Assembly: GCF_017872975.1 (NCBI RefSeq) | Contig: NZ_JAGGJP010000002.1 | Coordinates: 124,001 to 188,000, forward strand | Length of the DNA stretch: 64,000 nt | DNA from: Rubellimicrobium aerolatum | GTDB taxonomy: Bacteria > Pseudomonadota > Alphaproteobacteria > Rhodobacterales > Rhodobacteraceae | Reading direction: 5' to 3' | Part shown: piece by piece, positions 44,182-54,646 of the stretch | Layout: each line of letters starts with the position of its first letter | How positions within the stretch are numbered: position 1 is the first letter of the stretch | The notes under the pieces: model-generated | Told to the model about the DNA's origin: nothing | Database searches by the model: none | The model's input: only the letters and a program-made list of their open reading frames with translations | Program-made: the position numbers and the translations under genes

Positions 44182-45240
44182 ATGGCGGTGACGGTGGGGC
44201 AGCAGGCGCGGATCTGGGGGGTGGTCGCGCTCGTCCTCTTCCTGCTGCTGTGGTTCCTGGGCGACGTGCTCCTCCCCTTCGTCCTGGGGGCGATCCTGGC
44301 CTATCTCCTCGATCCCCTCGCCGACCGGCTGGAGCGGGCGGGCGTGCGGCGGGTCTGGGCGGTGGTGCTCATCACCCTGTCGGCGATCGTGGCGATGGTG
44401 GTGGCGGTGCTTCTCATCATCCCGACGCTGGTGGGTCAGGCGACCGCGCTGGTGGAGGTGGCCCCGCAACTGGGGGAGCAGCTCAGCGCCCGCCTCCTCC
44501 TGTGGTTCCCCGAGCTCGCGGACGAGAGCAGCGTCCTGCGCCAGCAGGTCACGGAGATCGCGCAGGGGCTCCAGGCCCGGGGCGGGCAGCTCCTCAACAC
44601 GCTCCTCAGCTCGGCGGTGGGGGTGCTGAACTGGCTCCTGCTGATCGTCGTCGTGCCGGTGGTGACGTTCTACCTGCTGCTCGACTGGGACGCGATGGTG
44701 CGGCGGATCGACGACCTCCTCCCCCGCGAGCACGCGCCGACGATCCGCGCGCTGATGCGGGACTGCGATGACCGGCTCGCGGCCTTCATCCGGGGTCAGG
44801 GCCTCGTCTGCCTGATCCTGGGCACCTACTACGCGGCGGCGCTGATGGCGGTGGGGCTCAACTTCGGTCTCGTGGTCGGCGCGATCGCCGGGGCGTTGAC
44901 CTTCATCCCCTACATCGGCGCCCTGGTCGGGGGCATCCTCGCCATCGGCCTCGCGCTCTGGCAGTTCTGGGGCGACTGGGTCTGGATCGTGGCCGTCTGG
45001 GCGATCTTCCAGTCGGGCCAGTTCGTGGAGGGCAACTTCCTGACGCCGAAGCTGGTGGGGGAGCGGGTGGGCGTGCATCCGGTCTGGCTGCTGTTCGCGC
45101 TGTCGGCCTTCGGGGCGCTGTTCGGCTTCCTGGGCGTCGTCGTGGCGGTGCCCGTGGCGGCGGTGCTGGGGGTGCTGGTCCGCTTCGGCATCGGCAAGTA
45201 CAAGGGTAGCCGCCTGTATCGCGGCACGCCGCTGCCATGA
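44182..45240 (+). CDS. AI-2E family transporter (PerM-like)
   Basis: A 352-residue membrane protein with about eight helices. It carries the family features LGDVLLPFVLGAILAYLLDPL near the N-terminus, then VPVVTFYLLLDWDAMVRRIDDLLPR. The C-terminal region is AIAGALTFIPYIGALVGGILA and GNFLTPKLVGERVGVHPVW. Members include autoinducer-2 exporters and Na+/H+ antiporters, so substrate is open. The order PerM-hda-ppk is usual in Rhodobacterales. hda begins 10 bp after its stop. Confidence 0.92.
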   Translation: MAVTVGQQARIWGVVALVLFLLLWFLGDVLLPFVLGAILAYLLDPLADRLERAGVRRVWAVVLITLSAIVAMVVAVLLIIPTLVGQATALVEVAPQLGEQLSARLLLWFPELADESSVLRQQVTEIAQGLQARGGQLLNTLLSSAVGVLNWLLLIVVVPVVTFYLLLDWDAMVRRIDDLLPREHAPTIRALMRDCDDRLAAFIRGQGLVCLILGTYYAAALMAVGLNFGLVVGAIAGALTFIPYIGALVGGILAIGLALWQFWGDWVWIVAVWAIFQSGQFVEGNFLTPKLVGERVGVHPVWLLFALSAFGALFGFLGVVVAVPVAAVLGVLVRFGIGKYKGSRLYRGTPLP

Positions 45241-45250
45241 GCCGACGCGG

Positions 45251-46066
45251 ATGAGCGGCGACCTGAACGACGGCCTGGGCGACGGCTTGGGCGACGGCTT
45301 GGGCGACGGCTTGGGCGATGGGCAGTTCAGCCTCTTCGCGGGCGAGGACTGGCCCGAGACGCCCCGCCGCGCCGCCCGCACCACCGCGCCGGCGCTGGAC
45401 GCGGAGCAGCTGTCGTTCGACTGGACCCTGCCCGTCGCGCTGGGGCCCGAGGACTTCTTCGTCTCCGAGTCCAACGTGGACGCCCATGCGATGGTCGCGG
45501 GCGGGTTGCGCTGGCCCGAGGGGAAGCTGGTGCTGGTGGGGCCGGAAGGGTCGGGCAAGACCCACCTCGTCCGCATCTGGCAGGGGCTGGCCGGGGCCGA
45601 GCGGCGCGACGCGCGGGAGCTGTCGCCCGACCTGCCCGCCCCCGGCGCGGGGGTGGCGGTGGAGGACCTGGAGTCCCTGCCCCGCGAATCCGAGACGGCG
45701 CTGTTCCACCTGCACAACCACCTGCTCGCCACGGGAGGGCGGCTCCTGCTGACCTCGGACCGGCCGCCGGCGCGGTGGAGCATCCGGCTCCCCGACCTCG
45801 CCTCGCGGATGCAGGCGACCACGGTGGCGCGGCTGGAGGCGCCCGACGACGCGCTGCTGGAGGCGCTGCTGGCCAAGCAGTTCGCCGACCGGCAACTGTT
45901 CCCCGCGCCCGGCGTGCTGGCCTTCGTCGCCCGCCGCATCGAGAGGTCGCACGCCGCCGCCGCCGCCGCCGTGGCGGCTCTCGACCGCGCCAGCCTGTCC
46001 GAGGGACGGCGCGTCAGCCTCGCGCTGGCGCGACGCCTGCTCGACAGCGGCGAGCCCCCGCCGTGA
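45251..46066 (+). CDS. hda: DnaA regulatory inactivator Hda (DnaA/Hda family AAA+ protein) with repeat-bearing N-terminus
   Basis: A 271-residue AAA+ protein related to the DnaA ATPase domain. With the sliding clamp it should stimulate hydrolysis of DnaA-bound ATP after initiation. Walker A is [11 protein letters not shown]; sensor and box VII parts are in [10 protein letters not shown] and RLPDLASRM. The normal clamp-binding site is EQLSFDW at residues 52-58. Unusually, a preceding tail has five Gly-Asp-Gly-Leu-type repeats (residues 7-24), encoded by a 12-bp tandem repeat at 45266-45318. A second clamp-like peptide, QFSLF (residues 25-29), follows. The homologous part starts near residue 50, so the tail is an extension. 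Confidence 0.9.
   Translation: MSGDLNDGLGDGLGDGLGDGLGDGQFSLFAGEDWPETPRRAARTTAPALDAEQLSFDWTLPVALGPEDFFVSESNVDAHAMVAGGLRWPEGKLVLVGPEGSGKTHLVRIWQGLAGAERRDARELSPDLPAPGAGVAVEDLESLPRESETALFHLHNHLLATGGRLLLTSDRPPARWSIRLPDLASRMQATTVARLEAPDDALLEALLAKQFADRQLFPAPGVLAFVARRIERSHAAAAAAVAALDRASLSEGRRVSLALARRLLDSGEPPP
45266..45318 (+). repeat. 12-bp tandem repeat inside hda
   Basis: About four units of GACGGCTTGGGC (first unit GACGGCCTGGGC, last cut to GATGGG) encode the Gly-Asp-Gly-Leu repeats. The unit is a multiple of three, so copy-number change would only shorten or lengthen the N-terminal tail. Confidence 0.85.
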
Positions 46067-46089
46067 CGCCCGATCCCGGAGAACCGACC

Positions 46090-48255
<2,166 letters not shown>

Positions 48256-48308
48256 GGGGGATTGACCCCCGCCGCCCCGGCTCCACCTTCGCGCAGACCA
48301 GCACAGGC

Positions 48309-49874
48309 ATGACCATGGCCCCCGACGCCGACCTCCTCATGGGCGCTCCGACGAACCCGGTCTGGGGGGACGCCCGGCCCCTCTTCGACGGCGCGGCGGG
48401 CGAGACGCTCCATGTCGGCGTGATCGACGTGGGCAGCAACTCCGTCCGCTTCGTGGTCTTCGACGGCGCGGCGCGGAGCCCGGCCTACTTCTACAACGAG
48501 AAGATCATGTGCGCGCTGGGCGCCGGGCTGTCGGAGACCGGGCGGCTCAACCCCAAGGGGCGAGTGCGTGCGATGGACGCGCTCTGCCGCTTTGCCGCGC
48601 TGGCGCGGGGCATGGGGCTGGAGACGATGATGGCGGTCGCCACGGCGGCCGTGCGCGAAGCCGAGGACGGCCCCGCCTTCGTCGAGGAGGTCGAGCGCAA
48701 GACCGGCCTGCGGCTGCAGGTCATCCCCGGCGACGAGGAGGCGCGGCTGTCGGCGCAGGGGGTGCTCCTGGGCTGGCCGGGCTCCTACGGGCTCGTCTGC
48801 GACATCGGCGGCGCGTCGATGGAGCTGGCCGACCTCGCCAATGGCAGGGTCGGACGGCGCGTGACCTCGCCTTTGGGCGGGCTCAAGCTCCAGGAGGTCA
48901 AGGGCGGCCCGAAGGCGCTGACCAAGCACATCACGGACGCGGTGGCCCGCCTGCACGAGCAGATGGACCGCGAGACGGGGATGCGGCTCTTCCTCGTGGG
49001 CGGATCGTGGCGCGCGATCGCGCGGGTGGACATGGACCGCCGGCAGTGGCCGCTGACGGTGCTGCACGAATACCGCATGACCCCGGCCGCCGTGGCGGCG
49101 ACGCGGGCGCATATCGAGGGCGCGGACCTGAACGCCGACCGCAAGCGGCTCGGCATCTCCGAGGACCGGATGGCCCTGGTCCCCGTTGCGGTGCAGGTGC
49201 TGGACGAGCTCTGCCGCGTGTTCCGGCCCAAGGACATCGCGATCAGCTCCTACGGCATCCGCGAGGGGATGCTGTACGAACGGATGCCCAGCACCCTGCG
49301 CGAGCGCGACCCCCTGCTCGAAGCCTGCCGGTTCCAGGAGAGCCGCGATGCCCGCCTGCCGGGCTTCGGCCGCGTGCTGTTCAACTTCGTCCTGCCCTTG
49401 TTCCCCGGCGCGGACTGGCAGCGCCGGCGCATCATCGAGGCGGCCTGCCTGCTCCATGACGTGAACTGGCGCGCGCACCCGGACTACCGGGCCGAGACCT
49501 GCGTGGACGCGGCGACGCGCGCCAACCTCGGCGGCATTAAGCACGAGGAGCGGGTCTACCTGGGTCTGGCGCTGCTCTACCGCTACTCCTCGCGCCGCGA
49601 GGGGACGCGGTTCGACCGGCTGTTCCGGCTGCTGTCGGACGCCGACGCCCGCGAGGCCGAGGTGCTGGGGCGCGCGATGCGGCTGGGGGCGATGCTCTGG
49701 CTCGGGGCGCACGACGCACCCGGGGCGTTCCGCTGGCGGCCGGAGAAGGGGACGCTGACGCTGACCGTCGAGGCCCGCGCGCGGCCGCTGTTCGGCGAGG
49801 TGGCCAAGGCGCGGCTCGACGCCTTGGCGCAGGCCATGGGCGCGGTGGCGAAGGTCGCCTTCACCGACGACTGA
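48309..49874 (+). CDS. ppx: Exopolyphosphatase (Ppx/GppA family)
   Basis: A 521-residue Ppx/GppA phosphatase that removes terminal phosphate from polyphosphate. The ASKHA-fold ATPase motifs are VIDVGSNSVRFVVFDG and VCDIGGASMELADLA. The catalytic Glu region is AVATAAVREAEDG, and a C-terminal helical HD-like domain (CLLHDVNWRAHPDYR) follows. Two ATGs, 48309 and 48315, are possible starts. Placed behind ppk1. Confidence 0.95.
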   Translation: MTMAPDADLLMGAPTNPVWGDARPLFDGAAGETLHVGVIDVGSNSVRFVVFDGAARSPAYFYNEKIMCALGAGLSETGRLNPKGRVRAMDALCRFAALARGMGLETMMAVATAAVREAEDGPAFVEEVERKTGLRLQVIPGDEEARLSAQGVLLGWPGSYGLVCDIGGASMELADLANGRVGRRVTSPLGGLKLQEVKGGPKALTKHITDAVARLHEQMDRETGMRLFLVGGSWRAIARVDMDRRQWPLTVLHEYRMTPAAVAATRAHIEGADLNADRKRLGISEDRMALVPVAVQVLDELCRVFRPKDIAISSYGIREGMLYERMPSTLRERDPLLEACRFQESRDARLPGFGRVLFNFVLPLFPGADWQRRRIIEAACLLHDVNWRAHPDYRAETCVDAATRANLGGIKHEERVYLGLALLYRYSSRREGTRFDRLFRLLSDADAREAEVLGRAMRLGAMLWLGAHDAPGAFRWRPEKGTLTLTVEARARPLFGEVAKARLDALAQAMGAVAKVAFTDD

Positions 49875-49977
49875 GGGGGAGGCAGCCGAGATCCGATCCG
49901 GGCGGACGGGCTGCGGTCGCTGGCATCGAGGCTGTCGGGCGATCAATGGCACCCGCCGGCGTTGCACCCCAGGCCTT

Positions 49978-49993
49978 TCCCCCAAACGGGGGA
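49978..49993. terminator. 6-bp hairpin after ppx
   Basis: TCCCCC (49978-49983), loop AAAC, GGGGGA (49988-49993), about 100 bp after ppx. Small but perfect. It abuts a short tRNA-like fragment. Confidence 0.35.
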
Positions 49994-50025
49994 GACGCGC
50001 GATGCTCGACTGAGCTATAGGTTTA
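49994..50025 (-). other. tRNA 5-prime-half-like remnant
   Basis: On the minus strand the sequence CCTATAGCTCAGTCGAGCATCGCG resembles the acceptor end and D-arm of a tRNA (GCTC-AGTC-GAGC can pair). No anticodon arm, T-arm or acceptor partner follows, so this is at most a fragment. It could mark an old integration or recombination point at the left edge of the 50-54 kb accessory stretch. Confidence 0.3.
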
Positions 50026-50111
50026 GCAGCCGGGCCGTGCCGTGGCAGCTATCCTTCCGTTCATCCGTCGGCCGGCCTCGGTGGTGTGGGGCAACGAGAG
50101 GAGCGGTTGTC

Positions 50112-51206
50112 ATGCGGGTGGATCCGACGTTCTCCGATCTGGTCGGGCGCATCTACGACTGCTCGCTGGACAAGGACCTGTGGCCCGCCGTCCTGGGAGA
50201 GATCTGCGGCGTCCTGAACGGCAAGCTGGCGGACATCTCGGTGTCCGACCCGCTGGGCCGCTCCTTTTCGGTCCAAGCGAGTCATGGCTGGGAGCCCGAG
50301 CTGCTGGCGCGCGTTATCCGCCACGCCCCGATCAACCCCGCGTTGCCCCACGGCCTTGTGCACCCGGTGGGCGAGCCCTGGTGCGGCTCGCGCGAGATGG
50401 GCGTGGACCGGTTCCGCCGCAGCCTCTACTGGCGCACCTGCATGGAAGGACAAGGGACCCTCGACCTCGTGGCGGTCATGATCACCCGCAAGGCAAGCGA
50501 GATCGGCTTCTGGGAGGTGACGGGCGGCGAGGAGCGGGGCGTGTTCTCGGACGAGGATCTCGACTTCGCCCGCGCCATCACGCCCCACATCCGCCGCGCC
50601 GTCGAGATCTCGGGCCTGATCCGCAACCAGGCCGGCACCGAGCGGTCGCTGCACGGGATGCTGGAGAGGCTGTCGGCGGCCGCCCTGATCGTCGCGCCCG
50701 ACGGCACGATCCGGTTCCGCAACGCGGCGGCCGAGGCCGAGCTGCGCGACGGCTCCTTCGTGCGGGAGGCCGCGGGGCGGCTCGTCGGGGCGCGGGCGGA
50801 GGTGGCGCGACTGCTGGCCCATCTCGGCGACCATCCCATGCGGCAGGACGGCTGCGATCTCGTGGTCGCCAACGCGGCGGGCCGGCGGCTGCACGTCACC
50901 TGGGCCTGCCTCGACCGGGTGGCCGAGGCGGCGGACGCGCCCTTCCTGGTCCTGCTCCGCTCGCCCGAGCCAGACCTCCGCACGCCCCTGGGGCTGGCCT
51001 CGGAGCTTTACGGGCTGACCCGCGCCGAGACCGAGACGCTGGCGCAGATGCTGGAGGGGCGGAGCCTCGACGAGGCCGGGGCGGTCCTGGGCGTCGCCCG
51101 CTCCACGGTGAAGACGCACCTCGACGGCCTCTTCGCCAAGACGGGCACCCGCCGGCAGGCCGAGCTCGTGGCCCGCGTCATGGGGCTGGTCACGGCGCTG
51201 CGGTGA
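50112..51206 (+). CDS. LuxR-type transcriptional regulator with PAS-like N-terminal part
   Basis: A 364-residue regulator. The C-terminal 65 residues form a LuxR helix-turn-helix: YGLTRAETETLAQMLEGRSL, then VLGVARSTVKTHLDGLFAKTG with the recognition helix. The N-terminal part lacks an autoinducer-binding domain and a receiver domain. The middle (MLERLSAAALIVAPDGTIRF, RNAAAEAELRDG) looks like a PAS fold that would sense a small molecule or redox state. The targets are unknown; nothing next to it is an obvious partner. ATG at 50112. Confidence 0.85.
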   Translation: MRVDPTFSDLVGRIYDCSLDKDLWPAVLGEICGVLNGKLADISVSDPLGRSFSVQASHGWEPELLARVIRHAPINPALPHGLVHPVGEPWCGSREMGVDRFRRSLYWRTCMEGQGTLDLVAVMITRKASEIGFWEVTGGEERGVFSDEDLDFARAITPHIRRAVEISGLIRNQAGTERSLHGMLERLSAAALIVAPDGTIRFRNAAAEAELRDGSFVREAAGRLVGARAEVARLLAHLGDHPMRQDGCDLVVANAAGRRLHVTWACLDRVAEAADAPFLVLLRSPEPDLRTPLGLASELYGLTRAETETLAQMLEGRSLDEAGAVLGVARSTVKTHLDGLFAKTGTRRQAELVARVMGLVTALR

Positions 51207-51435
51207 TCCTCGCCCGCCGGTGAACGCGAGGCGTCTCCCCCGAATGGCGGACGCGCGACCGTTCGGGTTCAGGCAGGCTCAGGGGGCCGGCTCTCACGCC
51301 GGCCCGTGCCGAGTCGGGAATGGCCCCCTGTCCCTAGAGAGGGCCGATCCTTCCGTTCCGAGGGGGGCCGCGACGCCTCCAGCCGATGGCCCCCCTCGCG
51401 TTCCCATCGCCGAACCCGCGCCATGGAGTCCCGCC

Positions 51436-51675
51436 ATGTCCGACCTCCGCCTGGCCCACGTCGTCCCGCTCCACCCTTGGAGGCTCCGGGACCGGCTGAT
51501 CGAGCTGCTTTCCAGCCACGCCGAAGCCGAGGCGATCCGCCGATCAAGCGAGAGGCTGGCCGAGTACGACGACCGCCTTCTCGACGACATCGGCCTGACG
51601 CGCGAGCAGGCGACGGGGTGCGCGCCCCGGCCCGGCTGGGCCGCGCCGGACTGGTGGAAGACACGCCCCCTCTGA
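51436..51675 (+). CDS. DUF1127 domain protein
   Basis: A 79-residue basic protein whose C-terminal half is the DUF1127/YjiS motif RLAEYDDRLLDDIGLTREQ. Small DUF1127 proteins bind RNA or act as modulators of phosphate and stress responses in alphaproteobacteria. The ATG at 51436 is taken because upstream codons in frame are unlike the family. The 229 bp before it hold a hairpin, GGCCGGC-TCTCAC-GCCGGCC at 51285-51304, that may end the LuxR-type gene. Confidence 0.83.
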   Translation: MSDLRLAHVVPLHPWRLRDRLIELLSSHAEAEAIRRSSERLAEYDDRLLDDIGLTREQATGCAPRPGWAAPDWWKTRPL

Positions 51676-51702
51676 CCCGTCCTTGTCCCTCGGGAGGCCG
51701 CG

Positions 51703-52080
51703 ATGCGCTTCGTCCCTCTCCTGGCCCTCTGGCCCGCCCTGGCCGAGGCTCAGGACGTCACCCGCTTCGCCTGGGGCGCTCCCGTGAATGGCTCCGCGCC
51801 CTCGGGGCTGTCCCTGGAGCCCTGCCACCTGCCCTGCGTCGCCGTCGTGCGGTTCGACAACACGCTCGTCACCACCGGCGCCAGCCTTGACGTCCCCGTG
51901 CGCGCGACCCTGGCGATCTCCGGCCTGAGGATGCTCGTCACGGTGGAGAACGGGATGGGCCTGACGCCCGATCTCCTCCGGGTCCGGCCGCCGCCGGGCA
52001 CCGCGGCCGAGCCGCACGAGGTGCTGGTGGACGACAACGCCACCGGCCGCGTGCGTGTCGTGCTGGCGCCGACGAGCTAG
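51703..52080 (+). CDS. Hypothetical exported protein
   Basis: A 125-residue protein with a short signal peptide (LLALWPALAEAQD) and a beta-rich mature part containing two Cys (EPCHLPCVAVV) that may form a disulfide. I do not recognise the family. It lies 27 bp behind the DUF1127 gene and its stop abuts decayed genes. Confidence 0.6.
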   Translation: MRFVPLLALWPALAEAQDVTRFAWGAPVNGSAPSGLSLEPCHLPCVAVVRFDNTLVTTGASLDVPVRATLAISGLRMLVTVENGMGLTPDLLRVRPPPGTAAEPHEVLVDDNATGRVRVVLAPTS

Positions 52081-52486
52081 GTTGCCGCAGCATCATCGCC
52101 GCACGATCGGCATGGCGGGCGGTCGCGCGCGGGACCAGGGGGCATCCGTTGCGCGCGGAGGTCGAGATTGCCACGCCGGTCGGAGCGCTGCAACGCCGCG
52201 CCGGACGGGGTTGCCAGCCGCTCGCCCCCGACCGGGGCGAGGTTCGGCCCCCGACCTCCGCCCCCACAGCCGTCACGATGCCCGGGCAGTCCCAGCCCAG
52301 CGTCACGGGCAAGGGGCGCCCGGCCGCCGTCGCCGTCGCGCCCGAGCGGGTCCTCCACTCGATGGGGTTGGCCACGCCTGCGACGACGCGGGCCAGCACC
52401 TCGTCCGTGGCCGGCGCGGGCACCTCGACCTCGTCGATCCGCAGGAGCGACGGGCCGCCCTGGGCGTGGATGCGATCGGCCCTCAT
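52081..52486 (-). pseudogene. Decayed quinone oxidoreductase/zinc alcohol dehydrogenase N-terminus
   Basis: From an ATG at 52486 the sequence reads MRADRIHAQGGPSLLRIDEV and VPAPATDEVLARVVAG, then LPVTLGWDCPGIVTAVGAEV. These are the GroES-like start of NADPH:quinone reductase-type proteins. After about residue 80 the match is lost; frames shift and the nucleotide-binding half is absent, cut off at the exported-protein gene. A frame-shifted tail around 52081-52200 still has distant likeness. Non-functional remnant. Confidence 0.75.
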
Positions 52487-52529
52487 GGGCGAGCCTCCGG
52501 AGGTGGATCTTCGGGCCGGAGCAACCCCT

Positions 52530-52844
52530 TCAGGCGGCGGTCAGGAGCGGGAAGGCCACGGCGCCGGCCGGGCTGGCCCAGTTGCCCACCAGCTCGGCCA
52601 CGACGGCGTTGGTGGTGGTGAGCCGCACGCCCGCGCGCTCCATGCGCCGCCACGCCATCTCCTCGGCGATCTGGTTCGACGATCCGCAGGCGTCGCAGGC
52701 CACCTGCACGTCGTGGCCCTCCTCCATCGCGCTGATGGCGGGGGCCACCATGCACACGTCGGTGGTCACGCCCGCCATCAGGAGGTTGCGCCGTCCGGGC
52801 GCCCGGCAGGCCGCCGCGAAGTCCGGGTCGTCCCAGGCGTTCAC
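52530..52844 (-). pseudogene. Isochorismatase-family hydrolase, C-terminal remnant
   Basis: About 104 codons covering the C-terminal half: VNAWDDPDFAAACRA, LLMAGVTTDVCMVAPAISAM with the catalytic Cys, and AEEMAWRRMERAGV. The N-terminal half with the catalytic Asp and Lys is missing. At 52844 homology stops and a divergent LysR remnant begins four bases later, so one deletion seems to have removed both 5-prime ends. Confidence 0.82.
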
Positions 52845-52847
52845 GAC

Positions 52848-53822
52848 GTGGTCTTCGACGCGGTGGCCGCGAGCGGCTCCGTCACGGCCGCAGCGCAGCG
52901 GCTCGCTCTCAGCCAGCCCGCCGTGAGCCATGCGCTCAACCGCCTGCGCGATCCGCTCTTCGTGCGCAGCGGGAACCGGCTGGTGGCCACGCCCCGCGCG
53001 GAGGGGATGATCGTCCCCGTGCGCGAGGTGCTGGCCACCGCAGGGCGCCTCTTCGCGACGCAGTCCTTCGACCCGGCGACGACGACGCAGACCTTCCGCA
53101 TCGCCGCCACCGACTATTCCATGATGACGGTCGTCCCCGACCTCGTGCGGCTCCTCCGGCAGCAGGCTCCGGGTGGCACGCTCGACATCCGGCCCTTCGA
53201 TGCGCGGGCGCTGGGCCAGCTTGAGGACGGCGATCTCGATGCCTCGTTCTGGGCGGCCGAGCGTCCCGGCGCGCCGTTCGGGGCGCGGACGCTCTTCCGC
53301 GAGACCTACCTGGGACTGGTCTGCGCGTCGCACCCCCTGCTGGGCAAGGCGAACGAGGGGACGCTCACGGTCGGGGACTACCTCGCGCACCCGCACGTCA
53401 TGGCGCGCTGGAGCGACCCCCGGCAAAGCCCGGTGGACGCGCGGCTCGCGGCTCTGGGGCACGCGCGGCGGGTCGCGGTCACGACGCCCAACTTCGCCGC
53501 CAACATCGCGGCCCTGCCGGGCACGGACCTCATCATGACCCTGCCCTCGCGCCTGTGCGGCACGCTGGACGGGCGCGCGGTCCTGGCGATCCCGCGCCCG
53601 GGCGTTCCGGGGGAGGCCATCCCCCCCAGCGACACCGACGCGACCGCGCCCAGGGGCCTCGGGGCCGGACGGCGAGGCGGCGGTCGTCCTCAACGGCCCG
53701 CACGGGCCGCCCTCCCCGCGCGAGGTCCACGGCTTCAGCCGCCAAGAGGTCGCGCGGATCGGGACCGAGCCTGCGGCGCAGGTGCCCGCCCGGCGCGGCC
53801 GTGCCGCCATCCCCATGGATGA
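52848..53822 (+). pseudogene. LysR family regulator remnant lacking its first codons
   Basis: The open frame shows FDAVAASGSVTAAAQRLALS and QPAVSHALNRLRDPLFVR (helix-turn-helix), then the substrate domain (FRIAATDYSMMTVVPDLVRL, LPGTDLIMTLPSRL). The first ten or so residues and start codon are absent. Beyond about 53620 the normal C-terminus is replaced by unrelated low-complexity sequence. It faces the isochorismatase remnant, its likely former target. Confidence 0.8.
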
Positions 53823-53980
53823 ACCTGTGCCGCAGCCGCGCGGGCGCGCGGGGGGCATCGCGATCTCGGCGTCGCGGAGGGCTCCCTCCCCCGCCATGAT
53901 CCGGTCCTTCGTCCGCTGCACGTCGTTCCTCCTGCAAGGGGCCACGATTCGGCCCGTATGCGAGGAGGATGCCGGAACGG

Positions 53981-54008
53981 GGTTAACGGGGTCCGACAGC
54001 AACGAGCG
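53981..54008 (+). repeat. Third, partial copy of the structured repeat tail
   Basis: GGTTAACGGGGTCCGACAGCAACGAGCG matches the tail of copy A (8402-8428, minus strand) at about 25 of 27 positions and copy B (24947-24974) more loosely. The conserved blocks and hairpin of the full element are missing. Confidence 0.6.
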
Positions 54009-54125
54009 GTCGGGGCCGGTTCGCGCAACACCCCCCGGAGGGGGCGTAGGATGGAGGGTTCGGGCGCGATCCGGCTGGGGCGGGCCGCCCCGCGCCTGGG
54101 CGGGCACGGCTCTTCTGGACAGGCC

Positions 54126-54188
54126 GCAGGGTGGAGGTTCAGCCCCACCGTCCCGACGGTCACGGCGTGGGGTGGAGCCCCACCCTAC
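54126..54188. repeat. REP-like doublet 3
   Basis: The left unit 54126-54149 (GCAGGGTGGAGGTTCAGCCCCACC) and right unit 54167-54188 (GTGGGGTGGAGCCCCACCCTAC) are in opposite orientation. The right unit supplies the stop codon (complement of CTA at 54185-54187) of the exported protein gene. Confidence 0.72.
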
Positions 54189-54607
54189 AGCTCGGTCTGC
54201 GGCTCGGCAGGGCCAGATTCGGGGCCAGACTCGGGGCCAGGCTCGGGCGGGGTCCAGTCCGGCGCGTCGGGGCTGCGGCGCAGGATGATGTCGCCATTGG
54301 GCAGGATCACCGGGGATTCGTAGTTCGAGATCGAATCGATCCGGCCGAACACCTCCACGAAGGCGGGACCCATCTCGCTCGCGAGGAGGGAGAAGGTCGG
54401 CAGATACTCGCCGGCGATGCCCCCGAGATCCGGCAAGGCGAGGTCGGGGAGCGCCAGCTCGGGCAGCGCGGGCGCCTCCTCGCCGAGGAGGCCGCGCAGG
54501 AAGCCGGTTCCCTGGTCGAGGAGGCTCTGCCCCTCTCCGGTGTCCTGGGCGTGGAGCGGGGCCGCGAGGAGCGCCGCGGCGAGCGCGAAGGGGATGAGCT
54601 GTGCCAT
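54185..54607 (-). CDS. Hypothetical exported protein with Pro/Glu/Gly-rich tail
   Basis: A 140-residue exported protein. The signal peptide is MAQLIPFALAAALLAAPLHAQ. The mature part has LPELALPDLALPDLGGIAG (a short internal repeat) and a C-terminal PEPGPESGPESGPAEP run. The central IDSISNYESPVILPNGDIILRR looks like a small globular motif. No family is known to me. The ATG at 54607 was chosen for the signal peptide; one three codons earlier is possible. The stop codon lies inside a REP-like element. Confidence 0.65.
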   Translation of the reverse strand: MAQLIPFALAAALLAAPLHAQDTGEGQSLLDQGTGFLRGLLGEEAPALPELALPDLALPDLGGIAGEYLPTFSLLASEMGPAFVEVFGRIDSISNYESPVILPNGDIILRRSPDAPDWTPPEPGPESGPESGPAEPQTEL

Positions 54608-54646
54608 GCCCCCCATATGGGGACGATCACGCGCCGTTGAAGGGCG

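Noticed and set aside
49994-50025. A functional tRNA gene
   Set aside because: Only acceptor and D-arm-like sequence is present; no anticodon stem, T-arm or 3-prime acceptor strand follows.
52149-53822. A 557-codon frame read as a complete LysR regulator
   Set aside because: The frame upstream of 52848 is antisense to enzyme remnants, the LysR start is missing and the C-terminus is replaced. It is a remnant.
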